Part shown: one piece after another, positions 1 to 8,600 of the stretch
Layout of the letters: each line of letters starts with the position of its first letter
How positions within the stretch are numbered: the first letter of the stretch is position 1
Assembly (NCBI RefSeq): GCF_946478785.1
Contig: NZ_CAMLDD010000041.1
Coordinates: 1 to 16,318, forward strand
Direction: 5' to 3'
DNA length: 16,318 nt
Source of the DNA: an uncultured Flavobacterium sp.
GTDB taxonomy: Bacteria > Bacteroidota > Bacteroidia > Flavobacteriales > Flavobacteriaceae
Translations under genes and position numbers: made by a program
The notes under the pieces: generated by a model
What the model was told of the DNA's origin: nothing
The model's database searches: none
Seen by the model: only the letters and a program-made list of their open reading frames with translations

Positions 1-20
1 AAATAAAGAACAATGAATCA

Positions 21-53
21 AAAATCCGATAGCGAAAGTTATCGGATTTTTTT
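21..53. terminator. Bidirectional rho-independent terminator
   Basis: An 11-bp perfect stem (AAAATCCGATA at 21-31 with its complement at 40-50) closes an 8-nt loop. It is followed by a T run on the plus strand and flanked by A residues on the left, so it works in both directions. It would end recX (minus strand, stop near 109) and probably a plus-strand gene ending just left of the window. Confidence 0.8.
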
Positions 54-108
54 GTGTGATATGATTTAGAAACAAACGACCCTTAATCAGCAACAATTAA
101 CTCCGTTT

Positions 109-567
109 CTACAAGAGTTCAAGTTCTTTTACCTTATCATAAACTAAATTGCTTTCATAGCCTCTTCTCAGCATATAATCACAGAATTTCTTTCTTTTTT
201 TTAAAGAGTTAGTTTCTATTAGATTACTCCAGCATCTTTGAGAAAGCTGGTCAAATGTTGTTTCATATTCATCAGATGCGATCTCTTTTAAGGCAAGGTT
301 AATATTGGTTGCTGAAATATGTCTGATTTTAAGTTCATTTACAATTCTAATTTTCCCCCAGTGTTTAATACGGTGTTTGCCCCGGGCAAAGCTACAGGCA
401 AAACGGGTTTCGTTTAAAAAATTATCTTCAATGAGTCTGACAATAATAATGTCTATTTCATCCGGAGACATTTTTAAAGAATATAATTTTGTTACTACTT
501 CATCATGACAACGGTCCTGATAAGCACAAAAATGTTCAAGCTTTTGTAGCGCTTCTTTGATGGTCAT
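109..567 (-). CDS. recX: Regulatory protein RecX
   Basis: This 152-aa protein matches RecX, the small all-helical modulator that binds RecA filaments and inhibits recombinase and coprotease activity in the cytoplasm. Visible family signatures are the N-terminal helix with CAYQDRCHDEV (about residues 14-24), the central LIEDNFLNETRFACSFARGK stretch (about 45-64) followed by the WGKIRIVNELKIRHIS helix, and a C-terminal LRRGYES motif (about 133-139). The repeated three-helix layout and the length are normal for the family. The ATG at 567 suits the family N terminus and lies about 37 nt downstream of a good -7 box. RecA is not in the window, so recX stands alone here, which is common in Bacteroidota. 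It is transcribed divergently from the surface-protein genes and shows no functional link to them. Confidence 0.93.
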   Translation of the reverse strand: MTIKEALQKLEHFCAYQDRCHDEVVTKLYSLKMSPDEIDIIIVRLIEDNFLNETRFACSFARGKHRIKHWGKIRIVNELKIRHISATNINLALKEIASDEYETTFDQLSQRCWSNLIETNSLKKRKKFCDYMLRRGYESNLVYDKVKELELL

Positions 568-603
568 AATTACATTAGTTAAGATAAAATGATAGAATTA
601 GGA

Positions 604-633
604 CAAAAGTAAAATTTTAAAAAAGGATTACAA
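604..633 (-). promoter_or_regulatory. Bacteroidota-type sigma-70 promoter for recX
   Basis: Read on the minus strand there is TTG (633-631), a 19-nt spacer, then TACTTTTG (611-604). This fits the Bacteroidota/Flavobacterium consensus TTG-N17-23-TAnnTTTG exactly. The expected transcription start near 597 would give a 5' leader of about 30 nt before the recX ATG. Confidence 0.65.
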
Positions 634-698
634 TTATGAAATGCGCAAAAAACCAGTTAAAAATTTACAAAATTAATATAATTATTGTTTTATTTTAT

Positions 699-706
699 TA
701 TATTTG
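699..706 (+). promoter_or_regulatory. Weak candidate -7 box for the 876 gene
   Basis: TATATTTG matches the TAnnTTTG -7 element of Bacteroidota promoters. It lies about 170 nt upstream of the start codon and lacks a correctly spaced TTG -33 element. In DNA this AT-rich a chance match is quite likely. Confidence 0.25.
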
Positions 707-875
707 TAATACTATTTTTAAACGCCTTCAACTTCAGTTGTTTAGTATAACATAAATTTTTGAGAAAAAATGTTACTTCAGACAAATCTCAATATTCTGT
801 GCGTTCGTTTTTTCAATACCACTCATAAATATTACGAAGAATTAATTGATTTTTTAATCTTTAAACTTTCCTATT

Positions 876-3800
876 ATGAGACTAAAATTACTTTTTCTGT
901 TATTTTTTGTTTTTTCTGTTACGTGGTCTCAAACCACTTTTACTCCTGCAACAACAGTTGCCGGAACTTTTAAAGTTCCTGCAGGAGTTACTTCGTTAAG
1001 TGTAGAATGTTGGGGTGCAGGAGGTGCAGGAGGGGGTGTTACTTCGACGCTGGCTTCTTTGTGGGCAGGAGGAGGAGGAGGAGGAGGAGCTTATAGTAAA
1101 GTTTCAACACTATCTGTAATTCCTGCTACAGTTCTAAATTATAAAGTTGGAGCTGGAGGAACTGGTGCTAATAGTTTAGATGGAACCAATGGAGAGCAAA
1201 CTTTTTTTTCGACTGTGATTGCATTTGGTGGAGCTGGCGGTAAATTTGGAAATCCTGTTCTAGGCGCTGGTGGAGCTGGAGGCGCAGCTTCAGGAGCTGG
1301 TATAAAATTTTCAGGAGGAAACGGGGCAACTGCTGCATTATTGAACATTGTAACAATAAATTCTGGAGGTGGAGGCGGTGGAGCTGGTACAACAGATAAT
1401 GGTGGGAATGCTAACAATGGAACTGCTGGGACGGCTGGAAACGCTGGTGGGGGAGTAGGTGCAAATGGAGTATCATTGCTTAGTGACGGATTAAATGGTA
1501 CAGCACCGGGTGGCGGAGGTAGTGGTGCAGCAGCTTTATTATCGGTTGGTGCAGGAAGAAAAGGAGGAACTGGAGGAACTGGAAAAATTAATGTTATTTA
1601 TACCTGTCCAACTTATGCACTTACCTCAGCAACTACTGCAGACGATGTTTGTACAACAATAGGATCAACTTCATTAGTAAGACTAACAGGTGGCGCAACT
1701 TTGCCTAATGGAGATTATGTGGTGACATATAATCGCAGTAATCCCAGTTCAGGCGGAACTGGATTAACTGCTGCAATGTCAGTTACAGGAGGAACGGGTA
1801 CCGGAACTTTTACAGCAGTAGGATTAAATACAGTTGGTTCTAGTATTATAACAGTAACCAATCTTACCTCTGAATCTTGCGCGAATACAATAAGTACATT
1901 TAATACTGTAACTATTAATGTATTTTCTGCAAGTGTCGGAGGGTCAATTAATACTCCTGCCGCAATTTGTAGCGGAGGTACAAGTGGTCTATTGACATTA
2001 TCAGGTCATACAGGATTGGTAGTGAAATGGCAATATGCTGTAAATCCTTTTTCTACATGGACAGATATATTAAGTGCTACGACTAATACGTATACATCTG
2101 GAGCATTAACAGAAACTACGCAGTTTAGAGCAGTTGTTAAAAATGGTACTTGTAGTGAGATATCCTCTGCAGCTACAATGGTTACTGTAAATCCGGTACC
2201 TACTATCATAACAAGCGGAATACTCGACAATGTTTGTTTCAATGAAAGTTCACAAATGGCTGTTTTGTCTTATTTAGCGACAACAAATACACCAATAAAT
2301 TATAGTATCGTATGGAACCCGCTTGCAATTACGGCTGGATTAGTAAATCAGGGAACTACAGGTTTTTCATTTTTATCGGGAGTGGGAAATTTAAATACTA
2401 TTGTCATACCGGGAAATATACAGCCAAATACTTATTCCGGTACAATGACTATTCTAAATGCCAATTGTTCCGTAAACCATCCGATACAACTTACTATTGT
2501 GCCAAAACCTCCTGCTCCAATACCGGGGGCTGTTACAGAACCTACATGTGTTACATCTTCGGGTAGTACAACTTTAAATGGTTTGCCAGCTTTAGTTACA
2601 TGGTTAATCAGACAGTCAGGTACTGCGTCAACAACTTACTCAAATTCTGGTACATCTTTTCAAGTTGCTAATCTTGCTCCCGGAAATTATACATTTACGG
2701 TTGAATATGCCGGAAGTTGTATTTCGCCAGTTTCTGCAAATGTGGTTGTTAACAACCTTGTTACAAATACATATAACAGTAGCGGCTGGTCAAATGGAAC
2801 TCCTACAATTAATCAAGATTTGGTTTTTAATTCTGACCATACTTCAACAGGTGGTGGATTAGGTAGCATCACTGGTTGTACTTGTATGATAAAAGCTGGT
2901 GTTAATGTAGTAATAAATGGCAATGATACGGTAACAATACATAATGAAGTTGTTAATAACGGGGGGGTATTATATTTTGAAAATAATGCTAGCTTGGTAC
3001 AGGAAAATGCAGCTGCTATTAATTCAGGTGATATTATTTACAAAAGGACTTCAACTCCAATGAAGAATTTCGATTTTACTTATTGGTCGTCGCCGGTAAG
3101 TGTTCAGACTTTAGTTGAATTATCACCTAATACATTATGGGATAAGTATTTGTCATATACAGGAACTTCGTGGCAGGAGGAGTTAGGTTCAAGTGTTATG
3201 CAGTCTGGAATTGGATATATTATAAGAACCCCAAAAGAAGGAGCCTGGCCAAATGGAGAGCATGTCACTTTTCCTTATTCACAGTCTGTTGAATTTATCG
3301 GTGTTCCCAATAACGGAAATATTTCTGGACAGTCAATAACAGCCGGAAATTATTACTTAATAGGTAATCCGTATCCTTCTGCTATTAGTGCTGATACTTT
3401 TTTGTTTACAAATCCTAATAATAGTGCAATTTTAAACGGAACTATATATTTCTGGACTCATAAAACTCCTTTAAAGATGATAGGTTCTCAACAAGCATAT
3501 TCTTCGAGTGATTATGCAACTTATAATGGAGTTGGGGGAACTGCAACATTACCTGCACATTCTGGCGGAGCTCTTCCATCAGGTAACATAGCTGCTGGGC
3601 AGTCATTCTTTGCTTTAGCCAATGCCGGCGGAACCGTTATGTTTAATAATGTAATGAGAATACAGGGCAATAATAACCAGTTTTTTAAACCGGAAAAAGC
3701 GTCAAAACCAACCTTGTTAGAAAAACATCGGATATGGCTTAATATGGCTAATGGAGGCGGTGCCTTTAAGCAACTATTAATTGGTTATGTAGAAGGAGCC

Positions 3801-4403
3801 ACTAATGGATATGACAGTGATTTTGACGGAATAACTTTTGATGGAAATGCTTATATCGATTTTTACAGTATTAATTTGGGGAGTAATCTTGTTATTCAGG
3901 GGCGGGGACTGCCTTTTACAGATTCTGATACCGTGTCTTTAGGGTATCGTACCATTATAGCAGGCAATTTTACGATTTCAATAAATCAGGCAGATGGCAT
4001 GCTTAACAATCAACCAGTTTACCTTGAAGATAAACTTACTAATACCATTTATGATCTGAAACAAAGTGACTATACTTTTACTACAGCAACAGGGGTTTTT
4101 AATAATAGGTTTTTATTAAGATACAAGAATAATACATTAGCTGCTGATGAGTTTCAAAAGGACAGTAATAATGTCTTGGCTTGGATTGATAAAAAAAATA
4201 TTAAACTAAGTTCTACTATAGAAAATATTAATAAGGTATTTATTTATGATGCTTCGGGAAAGTTAGCATATAGTGATTCTAAAATTTCATCTTCTGAAGT
4301 TGTAATCACCAATCTCAAATTTAAAAATGAGGTTTTATTAATTAAAATTGTCTTAGCTAATAATGACATCATAACCAAAAAAATTATTGCAACCAGAGAA
4401 TAA
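876..4403 (+). CDS. Secreted glycine-rich, Ig-like surface protein with T9SS type C sorting signal
   Basis: This 1175-aa protein starts with a Sec signal peptide (about residues 1-19, cleavage probably before TTFTP). Residues about 42-243 are strongly glycine-rich. They open with VECWGAGGAGG, resembling the glycine-rich domain of phage and bacterial surface adhesins, and include a Gly7 run. Ig-like beta-sandwich segments follow at about 246-353, 354-440, 441-549 and 550-628; the second and fourth carry the Cys-rich openings usual in Bacteroidota Ig-like repeats. From about 632 (TYNSSGWSNG) to the end the protein shares a module with its three neighbours: FENNASLVQ at about 701, PMKNFDFTYWSSP near 727, EKHRIWLN near 949, then YIDFYSIN and IQGRGLPF. 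The last 85 or so residues look like a T9SS type C sorting signal. The protein is therefore probably exported through the outer membrane by T9SS. An adhesive role is inferred. No enzymatic domain is seen. Confidence 0.85.
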   Translation: MRLKLLFLLFFVFSVTWSQTTFTPATTVAGTFKVPAGVTSLSVECWGAGGAGGGVTSTLASLWAGGGGGGGAYSKVSTLSVIPATVLNYKVGAGGTGANSLDGTNGEQTFFSTVIAFGGAGGKFGNPVLGAGGAGGAASGAGIKFSGGNGATAALLNIVTINSGGGGGGAGTTDNGGNANNGTAGTAGNAGGGVGANGVSLLSDGLNGTAPGGGGSGAAALLSVGAGRKGGTGGTGKINVIYTCPTYALTSATTADDVCTTIGSTSLVRLTGGATLPNGDYVVTYNRSNPSSGGTGLTAAMSVTGGTGTGTFTAVGLNTVGSSIITVTNLTSESCANTISTFNTVTINVFSASVGGSINTPAAICSGGTSGLLTLSGHTGLVVKWQYAVNPFSTWTDILSATTNTYTSGALTETTQFRAVVKNGTCSEISSAATMVTVNPVPTIITSGILDNVCFNESSQMAVLSYLATTNTPINYSIVWNPLAITAGLVNQGTTGFSFLSGVGNLNTIVIPGNIQPNTYSGTMTILNANCSVNHPIQLTIVPKPPAPIPGAVTEPTCVTSSGSTTLNGLPALVTWLIRQSGTASTTYSNSGTSFQVANLAPGNYTFTVEYAGSCISPVSANVVVNNLVTNTYNSSGWSNGTPTINQDLVFNSDHTSTGGGLGSITGCTCMIKAGVNVVINGNDTVTIHNEVVNNGGVLYFENNASLVQENAAAINSGDIIYKRTSTPMKNFDFTYWSSPVSVQTLVELSPNTLWDKYLSYTGTSWQEELGSSVMQSGIGYIIRTPKEGAWPNGEHVTFPYSQSVEFIGVPNNGNISGQSITAGNYYLIGNPYPSAISADTFLFTNPNNSAILNGTIYFWTHKTPLKMIGSQQAYSSSDYATYNGVGGTATLPAHSGGALPSGNIAAGQSFFALANAGGTVMFNNVMRIQGNNNQFFKPEKASKPTLLEKHRIWLNMANGGGAFKQLLIGYVEGATNGYDSDFDGITFDGNAYIDFYSINLGSNLVIQGRGLPFTDSDTVSLGYRTIIAGNFTISINQADGMLNNQPVYLEDKLTNTIYDLKQSDYTFTTATGVFNNRFLLRYKNNTLAADEFQKDSNNVLAWIDKKNIKLSSTIENINKVFIYDASGKLAYSDSKISSSEVVITNLKFKNEVLLIKIVLANNDIITKKIIATRE
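1068..1088 (+). repeat. In-frame (GGA)7 microsatellite coding for Gly7
   Basis: Seven perfect GGA codons lie in the glycine-rich head of the 876-4403 gene, between TGG GCA and GCT. Slippage by whole units would lengthen or shorten the glycine run without a frameshift. Confidence 0.9.
2961..2967 (+). repeat. G7 homopolymer inside coding sequence
   Basis: Seven consecutive G residues lie in the 876-4403 frame (Asn-Gly-Gly-Val), immediately before the shared module. Such tracts are uncommon in AT-rich DNA and are candidate slippage sites. The frame is open here. Confidence 0.85.
2976..4403 (+). repeat. Shared C-terminal module, copy 1
   Basis: This stretch codes for the segment from FENNASLVQ to the C terminus, which is conserved in the genes at 5657 and 11035 and, in its distal half only, at 4588. 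Landmarks in order are YKRxSxPMKxxDxTYWSSP, SPNTxxDKYLSY, YIIRxP, GNPxPSA, GTxYxWTH, IAAGQSFF, NxQFFK, EKHRxWL, YIDFYSxN, IQGRxLPF, YLED and YTF. Confidence 0.85.
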
Positions 4404-4434
4404 TTCTGACCAATTTTTTTGACATTAGAAACAG

Positions 4435-4472
4435 TTTTTGTATTTCATCGAATTTTTTTGTTTTTCATCGGT
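4435..4472 (+). promoter_or_regulatory. Two-unit direct repeat, 20-bp period, candidate operator
   Basis: Two 18-bp units (4435-4452 and 4455-4472) agree at 15 of 18 positions around the core TTTCATCG (4443-4450 and 4463-4470). The period is 20 bp, about two helical turns, as for a regulator bound on one face. A similar pair with core TTTATCG and the same period lies upstream of the gene at 11035. Its function is inferred. Confidence 0.5.
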
Positions 4473-4567
4473 TTTTTTAAAAAAAAATAGTAATTTGATA
4501 AGCGATTATAGAGAAAGAAAATGTAGAATTTACATGCCCTTTTTTCGAAAACCAAATCATACAATAC

Positions 4568-4578
4568 TAACCTAATAA
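4568..4578 (+). promoter_or_regulatory. Leader element TAACCTAATAA, 9 nt before the ATG
   Basis: The identical 11-bp sequence occurs 11 nt before the ATG of the gene at 5657 (5635-5645). It occupies the place where a ribosome binding site would be but has no Shine-Dalgarno character. It may be a conserved leader or translation element. Confidence 0.4.
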
Positions 4579-4587
4579 CTAACCGAG

Positions 4588-5409
4588 ATGAAAAAAACAT
4601 TTATTACAGTGAGCGTATTTATGATTTTTATATGCTCATTTGGACAAGCAGAAACGGATGTATTTAATAATGCAGGAACAGTTTCAGGAGGCAATGACCA
4701 GTTTGTTAATCCTGCCAAGCCAAGTGTCTTGGAAAAACATCGTGTGTGGCTTAATATGACCAATACAGGCGGGGCTTTTAAACAATTATTAGTTGGTTAT
4801 ATTGAAGGCGCAACAAATGGATATGATAGTGATTTTGATGGAATAACTTTAGACAGAAACCCCTACATCGATTTTTATAGTATTAACCTGGACAAGAAAC
4901 TGGTTATTCAGGGACGCGCATTGCCTTTTACTGATTCTGATGCAGTGCCTTTGGGCTATCGTTCAATCCTATCAGGTGAATTTACAATATCTATAGACCA
5001 TGCAGATGGAATGCTCTCAACACATGCAGTTTATCTTGAAGATACAGTAACTAATACTCTTCATGACTTAAGACAAAGTGGTTATACTTTTACCACAGAC
5101 ACTGGTGTTTTTAACAGTAGGTTTGTATTAAGATATACAAATAAAACATTAGGAGGTGATGATTTTGAAACTGTAAATAACGTAGTTTCCATTGTGATGA
5201 AAAATGCGAGCATAACTATAAACTCTACAATGGAAAATCTTGACAAAATCTTTGTTTATGATATGTTAGGAAGACAATTATCAAATCAAAATAATATTCG
5301 GGATACAAATTTAGTAATTCATAATTTACCTTCTACACAACAGATTTTATTGGTCAAAGTGTTTTTAGAAAACGGAAAACACATTATTAAAAAAACAATT
5401 TTTAAATAA
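4588..5409 (+). CDS. Short secreted protein: signal peptide plus T9SS type C C-terminal module, no head
   Basis: This 273-aa protein has a clear Sec signal peptide (about residues 1-20, KKTFITVSVFMIFICSFGQ). After only about 25 residues it enters the distal part of the module found in the neighbouring giant proteins: EKHRVWLNM at about 50, GYIEGATNGYDSDFDG, YIDFYSIN, IQGRALPF, VYLED, then FNSRFVLRY and a full C-terminal sorting-signal-like region (about 190-273: LGGDDFE, IFVYDMLGRQL, ILLVKVFLENGK, IKKTIF). The short linker with NNAG and GGNDQFVNP resembles NAGG and GNNNQFFKP of the first gene, as if the head and proximal module had been deleted. The frame is intact, with its own leader and a terminator, so it is called as a gene rather than a pseudogene. 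Its role is unknown; it should still be exported by T9SS. Confidence 0.85.
   Translation: MKKTFITVSVFMIFICSFGQAETDVFNNAGTVSGGNDQFVNPAKPSVLEKHRVWLNMTNTGGAFKQLLVGYIEGATNGYDSDFDGITLDRNPYIDFYSINLDKKLVIQGRALPFTDSDAVPLGYRSILSGEFTISIDHADGMLSTHAVYLEDTVTNTLHDLRQSGYTFTTDTGVFNSRFVLRYTNKTLGGDDFETVNNVVSIVMKNASITINSTMENLDKIFVYDMLGRQLSNQNNIRDTNLVIHNLPSTQQILLVKVFLENGKHIIKKTIFK
4687..5409 (+). repeat. Shared C-terminal module, copy 2 (distal half only)
   Basis: This copy covers only the region from GGNDQF/EKHRVWLN to the C terminus. The proximal half present in the other three genes (FENNASLVQ, TYWSSP, YIIRTP, GNPYPSA, WTH) is absent. Confidence 0.8.
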
Positions 5410-5427
5410 AAATAGCAAAAGCAATTC

Positions 5428-5462
5428 AAAAAATCCAATAACCATAGTTGTAGGATTTTTTT
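5428..5462 (+). terminator. Rho-independent terminator after the 4588 gene
   Basis: A 9-bp outer stem (AAAAAATCC with GGATTTTTT) and an inner 5-bp extension, separated by one A-A mismatch, close a short CATA loop. A T run ends the hairpin, 19 nt after the stop codon. The flanking A run means it may also work on the minus strand. Confidence 0.75.
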
Positions 5463-5518
5463 ATTGAAAAGTTTAGTAGAGTTCCCAAATTATTTTTTGA
5501 GGTAATTTTTAATTCATT

Positions 5519-5532
5519 CAAGCTAAAGCTTG
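5519..5532. repeat. Small inverted repeat CAAGC-TAAA-GCTTG
   Basis: A perfect 5-bp inverted repeat with a 4-nt loop lies in the 247-bp spacer ahead of the gene at 5657. It may be an operator half-site pair or chance. The rest of that spacer shows only the terminator at its left end, the leader element at 5635-5645 and no exact promoter match. Confidence 0.3.
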
Positions 5533-5634
5533 CTGGCGATTAATGGTATTTTAGATAACATTTTTAATCATGTTCTTACAATTAAAAATACATAAATAGA
5601 TTTTATGGTAGTTTTTTATTAAACGGGAATCTCT

Positions 5635-5645
5635 TAACCTAATAA
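5635..5645 (+). promoter_or_regulatory. Leader element TAACCTAATAA, 11 nt before the ATG
   Basis: Identical to the element at 4568-4578 upstream of the neighbouring paralogue, while the sequence around the two differs. Confidence 0.4.
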
Positions 5646-5656
5646 TATTAAATTAA

Positions 5657-8600
5657 ATGAAAAATATATACACTACAATATACCTCTTTTTAGTTTTTGT
5701 ATCTTCATACGGGCAATCAGCCAGCAATTATACATTTACGGCAGTTCAGGGAAATTATATTCCGCTTACAGGTGTTGCCGGAGTTACTGATACTTCAATA
5801 GGAGCAACTGCCGATGAAGGAATTTCAACTGCGATTGCTCTGCCTTTTACTTTTACTTTTGCAGGAACAGCTTATACTTCTATAAAAGTGTCTCCTAATG
5901 GGTGGATGTACTTAGGTGCAGGAACTCCTGCTGAGTCAAATGATAATACTCAGGCAAATGCAGAAACCAGAAAACCTATTTTATTTCCTTTGTGGGATAA
6001 TTTGAAATGTAATGTTGCACCACGTTATGTAACAACAGGAATTGCTCCTCACAGAAGGTTTAAGGTAGAGTGGATTCAGCAAAGCTGGAATAATGGAGTT
6101 GCCGGAGATGTAATTTCGTTTCAGGTATGGTTATTTGAAACAACAAATGTGGTTGAATTTTTATACAATCAGGGAGCAGTAGCAGCAAATACGGCGTCTT
6201 CTGGTGGCGCTTCAATAGGTATATATGATGCTTCAAGCAGGTATTTGACATTAAATAATTCTGGAGGAACTCCTATTGCGCAATCAGATGTTTTTACAAC
6301 GAACATTAATACCAAACCTGCTACAGGTCAAATATATAGATTTAGTCCTCCTGTTGCAGAAGGGTTAGAAGCAAATAATTATTGCTTTTCTGCAAGTTCA
6401 AGGCCATACGATAATTTATTGTCTACTACAAATGTGCCGGGTTTATCGGCAAGTTCAGATGACGCACTTTCGAGCTCGGTTGCCTTGCCATTTACCTTCA
6501 ACTTTGCAGGAGCTTTTTATTCAAATATAAGGGTATCCAGTAATGGATGGATTACATTCGCATCACCAAATCCGTCAGCATCACAAAATTATACCAATAA
6601 TATTTCCAATGCGAATGTTATAAGACCTGCATTATTTCCGTTGTGGGATGACATTGAACTTACCGTAATTCCAAAATACGTAACTTCTGGTACTGCACCA
6701 AACCGGATTTTTAAAATTGAATTTTCCAAGCAAAGATGGGATTACGCAGGGGCAACTGATGCCATTTCGTTTCAGATATGGTTATATGAGAAAAGTAATG
6801 CCATAGAATATATTTATAGCCAAGGCCCCGGTGCATTAAGAAACCCATCGGCTACTATAGGTATATATGATGCGAATGGAAAATATTTGCTTCTTAATAA
6901 CGTTAGTGCAAGTCCAACACCAACATCCAGTTCTTTCATATTTACGCTTAATGCGAAACCAGCCACAGGACAGGTGTATAGATTTACACCTCCTCCATCA
7001 ATTTCATATCCGGGAAATGCTTTCATCTCAACCGGAACGGTAGCAGTTACACAAACTGGGGCTGCTGGCGGAACTTATTCAGCAACTCCGCCCGGCCTGT
7101 CTTTTGTGAGTACATCAACAGGTGAAGTAAACTTAACAGGAAGTTTAGGAGGTACATATACAATATCCTACAACGTAGGAGGATGCGTAGCCGCTACCAC
7201 GGAGATGACAATTTTTCCTTTGCTGCCCCAACCTGTGGGAACTGTAGGTATAGCTTCTTGTGCAAGTGCTAATGATGGAAATATAACCATTACTAATATG
7301 AACAACAGTGTAAGATTTGTAGCTGCTGATAATGATTATATAGATTTAGGAAGTCAGATGATGTCTAACAGAGGAGCTTTTACTATGGGTGGCTGGATAA
7401 AGTTTAAGGCATCTGATATAACAGGAAGGATGAGTTTGTTTGGTCAGAATAATGCCGTGGAGTTTGGTTTTTCATCTCCATCAACTTTTGAATTATGGAC
7501 CGCCGTAACTGGTCAGGTAACGGCTTCATTTACTCCCGCTACACTAGGAAATGAAGCATGGCATCATGTGGCAGTCACAGGTGATGGTGCACGTATAAGA
7601 ATTTATATTGATGGTGTCAGCGTTCCCGTAACAGGTGGTGTAGTGAATACTACAAATTATGGTGCATCAACCTTTAGTACTAAAATAGGAAGTCGTGTTT
7701 TTTCTGATACAAATGGAGAAACTTTTACCGGCAGTATTTTAAAAGCAGCGTTTTACAGCACTGCTCTTTCTGCATCAAGAATCGAGAGTCTTGCATTTGG
7801 CCCTACAGTTTATTCTGGTTATGAGCCAGGTATAATTGCCGGATATAATTTTTATGATGGTTCCGGAACAACTTTAACCTCTATACCTGCCGGATTCAAT
7901 GGTACGTTTGTTAATACTCCGGAATGGGTTGATCCTTATACATATGCCTGGCAAAGAGTAGGTAACAATACTGTTATTGCTACATCAAAAAACATAACAG
8001 GATTGACTCCTGGAGATTACAGGGTTACAGTCGCATTGACTGGTGTTAGCAGTCCAAATGCTAAAGTTTTTACAGTTGGTTCAGCGGAAAACGTTGTTGC
8101 AACAGTTGGAACAGGCGCAAATTGTACAACTACTATTACTGCAAATTGGAATGCTGTTGATCCCGGAACGACAAGTTATGTTTTGGATGTAGCTACAGAT
8201 GTGGCTTTTACTAACTTCCTTCCTGGCTATAACGGTTTAAATGTTGGGTCCGCCACTAATCATGCTGTTATCAATGTTCCTCCAGGGCCTATATATTACA
8301 GAGTGCGTAGAAATACAAGTTGTGGTGTAAGTGCCAATTCTAATGTAATTCAATATCAGACACTGCAAGTTAAAACTCCCGTAGCAACAGCTGCTGCCAC
8401 CTTATCTTGTACTAGTTTTACAGCTAATTGGAATGCAGTTGATGGAGCTAATACCTATTATTTAGACGTTTCTACAGATGCAGCTTTTGCCAGTTTTGTT
8501 ACAGGTTATAGTGCTTTAAATGTGGGGAATGTTACGAGTGCTGCCGTTACCGGACTAAGCTCTAATACGACTTATTATTACAGAGTGCGTTCAGCAAATG

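Larger units (their letters stand above)
568..875. other. Intergenic region between recX and the first surface-protein gene
   Basis: This very AT-rich divergent spacer of 308 bp holds the recX promoter at its left end. For the rightward gene the only exact -7 match seen is TATATTTG at 699-706, but no TTG lies at the expected distance upstream; the nearest, at 685-687, is only 11 nt away. Short reading frames here (for example from 770) have no recognisable composition or start context and are not called. Confidence 0.6.
4404..4587. other. Intergenic region between the first and second surface-protein genes
   Basis: This 184-bp spacer contains a 20-bp-period direct repeat (4435-4472), a T7A9 tract (4472-4487) and an 11-bp leader element (4568-4578). 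No convincing hairpin terminator follows the stop at 4403, only a T7 tract. No exact TTG/TAnnTTTG promoter was found; the nearest sequence is TAATTTG at 4491-4497, one base short in its spacing. Confidence 0.6.

Noticed and set aside
770..973. 67-aa plus-strand frame overlapping the start of the 876 gene
   Set aside because: It overlaps the signal-peptide region in another frame, has no recognisable domain and no promoter.
1139..1417. Proline-rich minus-strand reading frames (also 1168-1392)
   Set aside because: They are the reverse-strand image of the glycine codons of the 876-4403 gene: GGA/GGT read backwards gives Pro-rich or Leu/Gln-rich frames. They have no start context of their own.
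4388..4430. Possible terminator after the first surface gene
   Set aside because: The only hairpin seen is a 4-bp AGAA-TAA-TTCT, and it is not adjacent to the T7 tract. It is too weak to call.
4588..5409. Calling the short module gene a pseudogene
   Set aside because: The frame is intact from a good signal peptide to a complete C-terminal signal, with its own leader and a terminator. Deletion origin is plausible, loss of function is not shown.
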